DNA of 16,782 bases from Bryobacterales bacterium (GTDB lineage: Bacteria; Acidobacteriota; Terriglobia; Bryobacterales; Bryobacteraceae), in assembly GCA_016789785.1 (NCBI GenBank), contig JAEUQE010000206.1, positions 1 through 16,782 on the forward strand. Reading direction: 5' to 3'. Numbering within the stretch: position 1 is the first letter of the stretch; each line of letters starts with the position of its first letter. Below, piece by piece: positions 14,378 through 16,782 of this stretch. The position numbers were made by a program, and so were the translations under genes. A model generated the notes under the pieces. The model saw only the letters and a list, made by a program, of their open reading frames with translations. It was not told the DNA's origin and did no database searches.

Positions 14378-15180
14378 CCTGAGATCAGCGTGGGTACGTG
14401 ATAGACCGATGTCCGTGCCGTGATGTAGAGGCCGCGGAAACCTTCTCCCCAGCAGCAATTACTGGGACCTTCGGGCGTGCGGATGCTGCCGAGATGCTCG
14501 CCGCTGGCGGCGTAGACTTCCACCACTTCGCGGGAAGCCATCCAAACATTTCCGGCTTCGTCTGTTTTGAGCCCGTCGACGCGGACTGGCGCGAAGTCCC
14601 GTGGTTTGCTGAGCCTGCCATCGGCAAGGATGTCGTGGACGCGTACGATCTGCGCTTTCACATCGGAAACGTAGAGATGCTGCTGATTCGGAGAGAGAGC
14701 GACACCGTTGGGAGAAGGCACCTCCGCGACCATTCGCACTTCCCCCTTGGGCGGCGCGCCACCCACGCCGCTTCGCGGAGGTGTGATCTGGTAGACCGCG
14801 GAGCCCGGGAGATCGGAGAAGTACACGCTACCGTCGATGGCGTAGACGAGATCATTGGGCCCCTTCAAGTTGCCATCCGTGAGCACGGTGATGGACCCGT
14901 TCTTCTCCGTGCGTGTGACGCGGCCGGCGCCTTCCGCCGCAGCCAGACGGCCTTGATGATCGAAGGTGAGCCCGTTGGCGCGATTGCTGTTCTCACGAAA
15001 CACGGTGGCATTGCCGCGCTCCCACTTGATGATGCGTTGATTCGGAATATCGCTGAACAGGAGATAGCCGCGGCGGCTGAACACAGGGCCTTCGGTGAAG
15101 GCATAGCCGGTGGCCACCTGTTTGATAGGCGCGTTCTTTTCGATGAGCTTCCAGAGTTTGTCAGACTTCGCTTCAATCAT
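14362..15180 (-). CDS. SMP-30/gluconolactonase/LRE-family sugar lactonase
   Basis: 272 residues, six-bladed propeller with a divalent-metal centre; hydrolyses aldono- or sugar lactones. The metal and active-site residues of the family align well: Glu30 (AFTEGPVF), Asn109 (KGPNDLVY), Asn158 (SPNGVALS) and Asp202 (VDGLKTDEAGNVW), spaced much as in human SMP-30 (E18, N103, N154, D204). There is no signal peptide (MIEAKSDKLW), so it is probably cytoplasmic, unlike most neighbours. It is last in the minus-strand run, 11 bp after the 400-residue gene, whose stop codon overlaps its ribosome site. The final residues (GTRTF) are encoded within repeat copy 2, so the C-terminus may have been reshaped by the duplication. 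Substrate unknown, likely an aldonolactone from an oxidoreductase. Confidence 0.92.
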   Translation of the reverse strand: MIEAKSDKLWKLIEKNAPIKQVATGYAFTEGPVFSRRGYLLFSDIPNQRIIKWERGNATVFRENSNRANGLTFDHQGRLAAAEGAGRVTRTEKNGSITVLTDGNLKGPNDLVYAIDGSVYFSDLPGSAVYQITPPRSGVGGAPPKGEVRMVAEVPSPNGVALSPNQQHLYVSDVKAQIVRVHDILADGRLSKPRDFAPVRVDGLKTDEAGNVWMASREVVEVYAASGEHLGSIRTPEGPSNCCWGEGFRGLYITARTSVYHVPTLISGTRTF

Positions 15181-15187
15181 GATGGCG

Positions 15188-15193
15188 CTCCTT
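15188..15193 (-). promoter_or_regulatory. Ribosome binding site of the SMP-30 gene
   Basis: Reads AAGGAG on the minus strand, 7 nt before the ATG at 15180. It overlaps the TAA stop (15194-15192) of the upstream gene, so ribosomes ending there can re-initiate. Confidence 0.75.
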
Positions 15194-16394
15194 AGGAACC
15201 CAGCCCCGGCGCATACCAGCTTCGCGGTGGCGCCTTGTAGGCAACCTTCAACTCCGGAGTTTCGATGCGGGTTCCGTTCTGGTGTCCGGACTCCATCAAG
15301 GCCGCAAGCGCGCCACTGACCAGGAGAGTGCGCTCCACGGTGACCGCAGGCTTGCCGGTTTGAATCATCTGCGTGATGCCGTGGACGAGCATGGAGAAGT
15401 TGTTCGAGTTCTCACTTGGGATGTAGCAGAGCGCCGCCTCCGCGGGCTTCGCTTTCGGCTTCACCGCGACCAGGTATTCCGATACTTCATTGAGCGCAAG
15501 AACCGCGGCCCGGAAGCCATCGCGATACTCGACGATGCCGAGCACCGCACGCATCTCTTCGGGCTTCCTGCCGCTTCGGGGCTTCTCGCTGCGAGCGAGT
15601 GCGGCATCGAGAAGGCTGCGATCCCACAAGCCCTGTGAAGCCGCCTTCCAAACTTCTTCGTTCTTCAACAGGCGCACGGCGCGCACGCCAGTCTCGCCGC
15701 CTTTGCGCCGCTCGACGAAGGCTTGCAGTGTTTCGAGGATATGGAAAATGCCGCCATCGGCGACCCATCCACCGCCTACGGAGAGCGCGGACTCGAGTTC
15801 GATGCCGAGCGGTGGATCATACTCCGGTCTGCGGAACGTGACTGGCACGCTGGATCCGGCCATCAGCGGAAACCGCAATTCGCGCGACCAATCGAACATC
15901 TGCTTCGCCTTCTTCCACTCATAGGAAAGATGCTTGTCGACGAATACGGGGCACGATGTCTTCGAGTCGCGAAACACCTTCACCACCTGCTCGTAGAACT
16001 CGTAGCGCGGATAGAGCTGTTGCTGCTTTTCGTTGTGCGGATAGTTGCCGTGCTCACACACGAGGACTACGCCGTCGACTGCGAGCTTGCCCGTGCCGAG
16101 CGTAAGCGCGTCGGCGATGGAGTTGCATTGGCGGACCCCATAGGCCTGGCACAGACGCTTGCCGATGTCGGCGGGATGCAACTGATCCATCCACAACGAT
16201 GCCACGGTGAACGGCGGCTCATGATACTTTTCGTGGATCCAGTATCCTTCCAGGAAGCGCGTGATGAAGTTGTCCGAGTGTGAGCGCACGTGATAGGTGG
16301 ATGACAGGCACGCGATGCGCTTCCTGCCTTGCCATGCGTGAAGTGCGAGTGGCGACGCGGCCGCGGCCGCTGTGAATTCTCTGCGTCTCATCAT
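15192..16394 (-). CDS. Tat-leader protein of unassigned function, divergent Gfo/Idh-like
   Basis: 400 residues. The leader MMRRREFTAAAAASPLALHA is a Tat-like signal. The protein resembles a family I know only as conserved 'hypothetical' in Acidobacteria and Planctomycetes. The conserved-looking blocks are MDQLHPADIG (69-78), LAVDGVVLVCEHGNYPHNEK (104-123), YPRYEF (128-133), FVDKHLSYEW (151-160), LMAGSSVPVTFRRP (177-190) and HILETLQAFVERRKGGETG (218-236). Topology compares well with Gfo/Idh/MocA proteins: the position of ATPDH is CEHGN, that of EKP is DKH (153-155), and VERTLLVSGALAALMESG (353-370) near the C-terminus is Gfo/Idh-like. A GxGxxG nucleotide loop is missing (RIACLSSTYH instead). 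It may be a non-redox relative; function unknown. The start ATG overlaps the stop of the upstream dipeptidase (ATGA). Confidence 0.75.
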   Translation of the reverse strand: MMRRREFTAAAAASPLALHAWQGRKRIACLSSTYHVRSHSDNFITRFLEGYWIHEKYHEPPFTVASLWMDQLHPADIGKRLCQAYGVRQCNSIADALTLGTGKLAVDGVVLVCEHGNYPHNEKQQQLYPRYEFYEQVVKVFRDSKTSCPVFVDKHLSYEWKKAKQMFDWSRELRFPLMAGSSVPVTFRRPEYDPPLGIELESALSVGGGWVADGGIFHILETLQAFVERRKGGETGVRAVRLLKNEEVWKAASQGLWDRSLLDAALARSEKPRSGRKPEEMRAVLGIVEYRDGFRAAVLALNEVSEYLVAVKPKAKPAEAALCYIPSENSNNFSMLVHGITQMIQTGKPAVTVERTLLVSGALAALMESGHQNGTRIETPELKVAYKAPPRSWYAPGLGS

Positions 16395-16782
16395 TGCTTC
16401 TCCGCCAGTTGTTCGTTCGCGCGCAGAACGCGCAGCAGATTCAGACCCATGATCTTACGAATGTCCTCATCGGAGTAGCCCAGCTTGATGAGGCCCTTTA
16501 CCAGCAGCGGGTACTTCGAGACATCCTCCATGCCGGAGGGCGTCATTCCGGAAATACCGTCATAGTCGGAGCCGAGGCCCACGTGATCGACGCCCGCGGT
16601 CTTCGCAATGTGGTCAATGTGCTTGAGCAGCACTTCGTGGCTGACCTTCGGCATGAGTGCGAAGTAGCGCTTCTGAATGCCTCGCACCAGTTCCCAACGG
16701 GCCGGGTCGTTCGCTCGCAGCGCGAGGACATCCTTGATTTCCTGATCGCGGGCCGGGCGGTTCCTGATGTAGACATCGTAGG
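16391..16782 (-). CDS. Membrane dipeptidase (peptidase M19, renal-dipeptidase type), 3' part
   Basis: The last 129 codons of a gene running in from the right edge. The frame is open to base 16782, so the GTG at 16687 is internal. The hallmark GVDHVGLGSDYDGI (63-76 of the visible part) supplies the conserved Asp of the zinc-dependent dipeptidase barrel. It is preceded by the HIDHIAKTAG helix and followed by GYSDEDIRKIMGLNLLRV (101-118), the usual C-terminal helix, here with GLN in place of the more common GGN. M19 enzymes cleave dipeptides, including some with D-residues at the C-terminal position. The N-terminal half, with the other metal ligands and any signal peptide, lies outside. Its stop overlaps the start of the 400-residue gene, suggesting co-translation. 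Confidence 0.9.
   Translation of the reverse strand, partial: YDVYIRNRPARDQEIKDVLALRANDPARWELVRGIQKRYFALMPKVSHEVLLKHIDHIAKTAGVDHVGLGSDYDGISGMTPSGMEDVSKYPLLVKGLIKLGYSDEDIRKIMGLNLLRVLRANEQLAEKQ

Noticed and set aside
14095..14401. Two plus-strand frames across the 114-bp duplication, one giving repeated GTFWATF peptides
   Set aside because: Openness is explained by the 159-bp period being a multiple of three; mismatches between the copies do not favour one codon phase and no ribosome site is visible.

Overview
The window looks like chromosomal DNA of a high-GC acidobacterium of the Solibacter/Bryobacter type. This is inferred from gene content only: a dense set of Tat- or Sec-exported single-copy enzymes (Gfo/Idh oxidoreductase with a twin-arginine leader, beta-propeller lipoprotein, heparinase II-like lyase, DUF1593 protein, PIG-L proteins, exported SelA-like PLP enzyme, SMP-30 lactonase, M19 dipeptidase). 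No rRNA, tRNA, CRISPR, phage, transposase or plasmid genes were seen.

Layout. (1) 1-298, plus strand: the 3' end of a gene resembling an NlpC/P60 peptidase. (2) 317-4212, minus strand: an apparent three-gene unit, transcribed beta-propeller lipoprotein -> MFS transporter -> Tat-exported Gfo/Idh/MocA oxidoreductase. (3) 4213-4424: a short non-coding gap with a recognisable degenerate intergenic repeat. (4) 4425-4934, minus: an Ogt/MGMT-type DNA alkyltransferase, divergent from (5) 5021-7369, plus: a large exported heparinase II/III-family polysaccharide lyase. (6) 7376-9629, minus: a DUF1593 (Sde0182-type) protein and a PIG-L-family protein whose frames overlap. (7) 9687-14098, plus: a tight run of a PIG-L deacetylase, a second degenerate PIG-L protein (ATGA overlap), an exported SelA-like PLP enzyme with a C-terminal beta-rich domain, and an exported acetamidase/formamidase. 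(8) 14099-14361: a non-coding stretch built around a duplicated 114-bp unit (period 159 bp). (9) 14362-16782, minus: an apparent operon of an M19 dipeptidase (truncated by the window edge), a 400-residue Tat-leader protein of unassigned function that looks like a divergent Gfo/Idh relative, and an SMP-30/gluconolactonase.

How the genes may work together. Regions 5-7 read as an extracytoplasmic module acting on a uronic-acid or amino-sugar-containing glycan or glycoconjugate: a lyase to depolymerise, PIG-L proteins for N-deacetylation, a PLP enzyme of the family that includes amino-sugar-acid ammonia-lyases, and an amidase for small amides. This is inference from family membership and gene order; no substrate can be read from the sequence. 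The most striking direct observation is that of three PIG-L-family proteins encoded within 2.8 kb, only the middle one keeps the metal-binding HxDD signature. One flanking copy has lost the first metal motif and the other has lost both, which suggests enzyme/pseudoenzyme partnerships.
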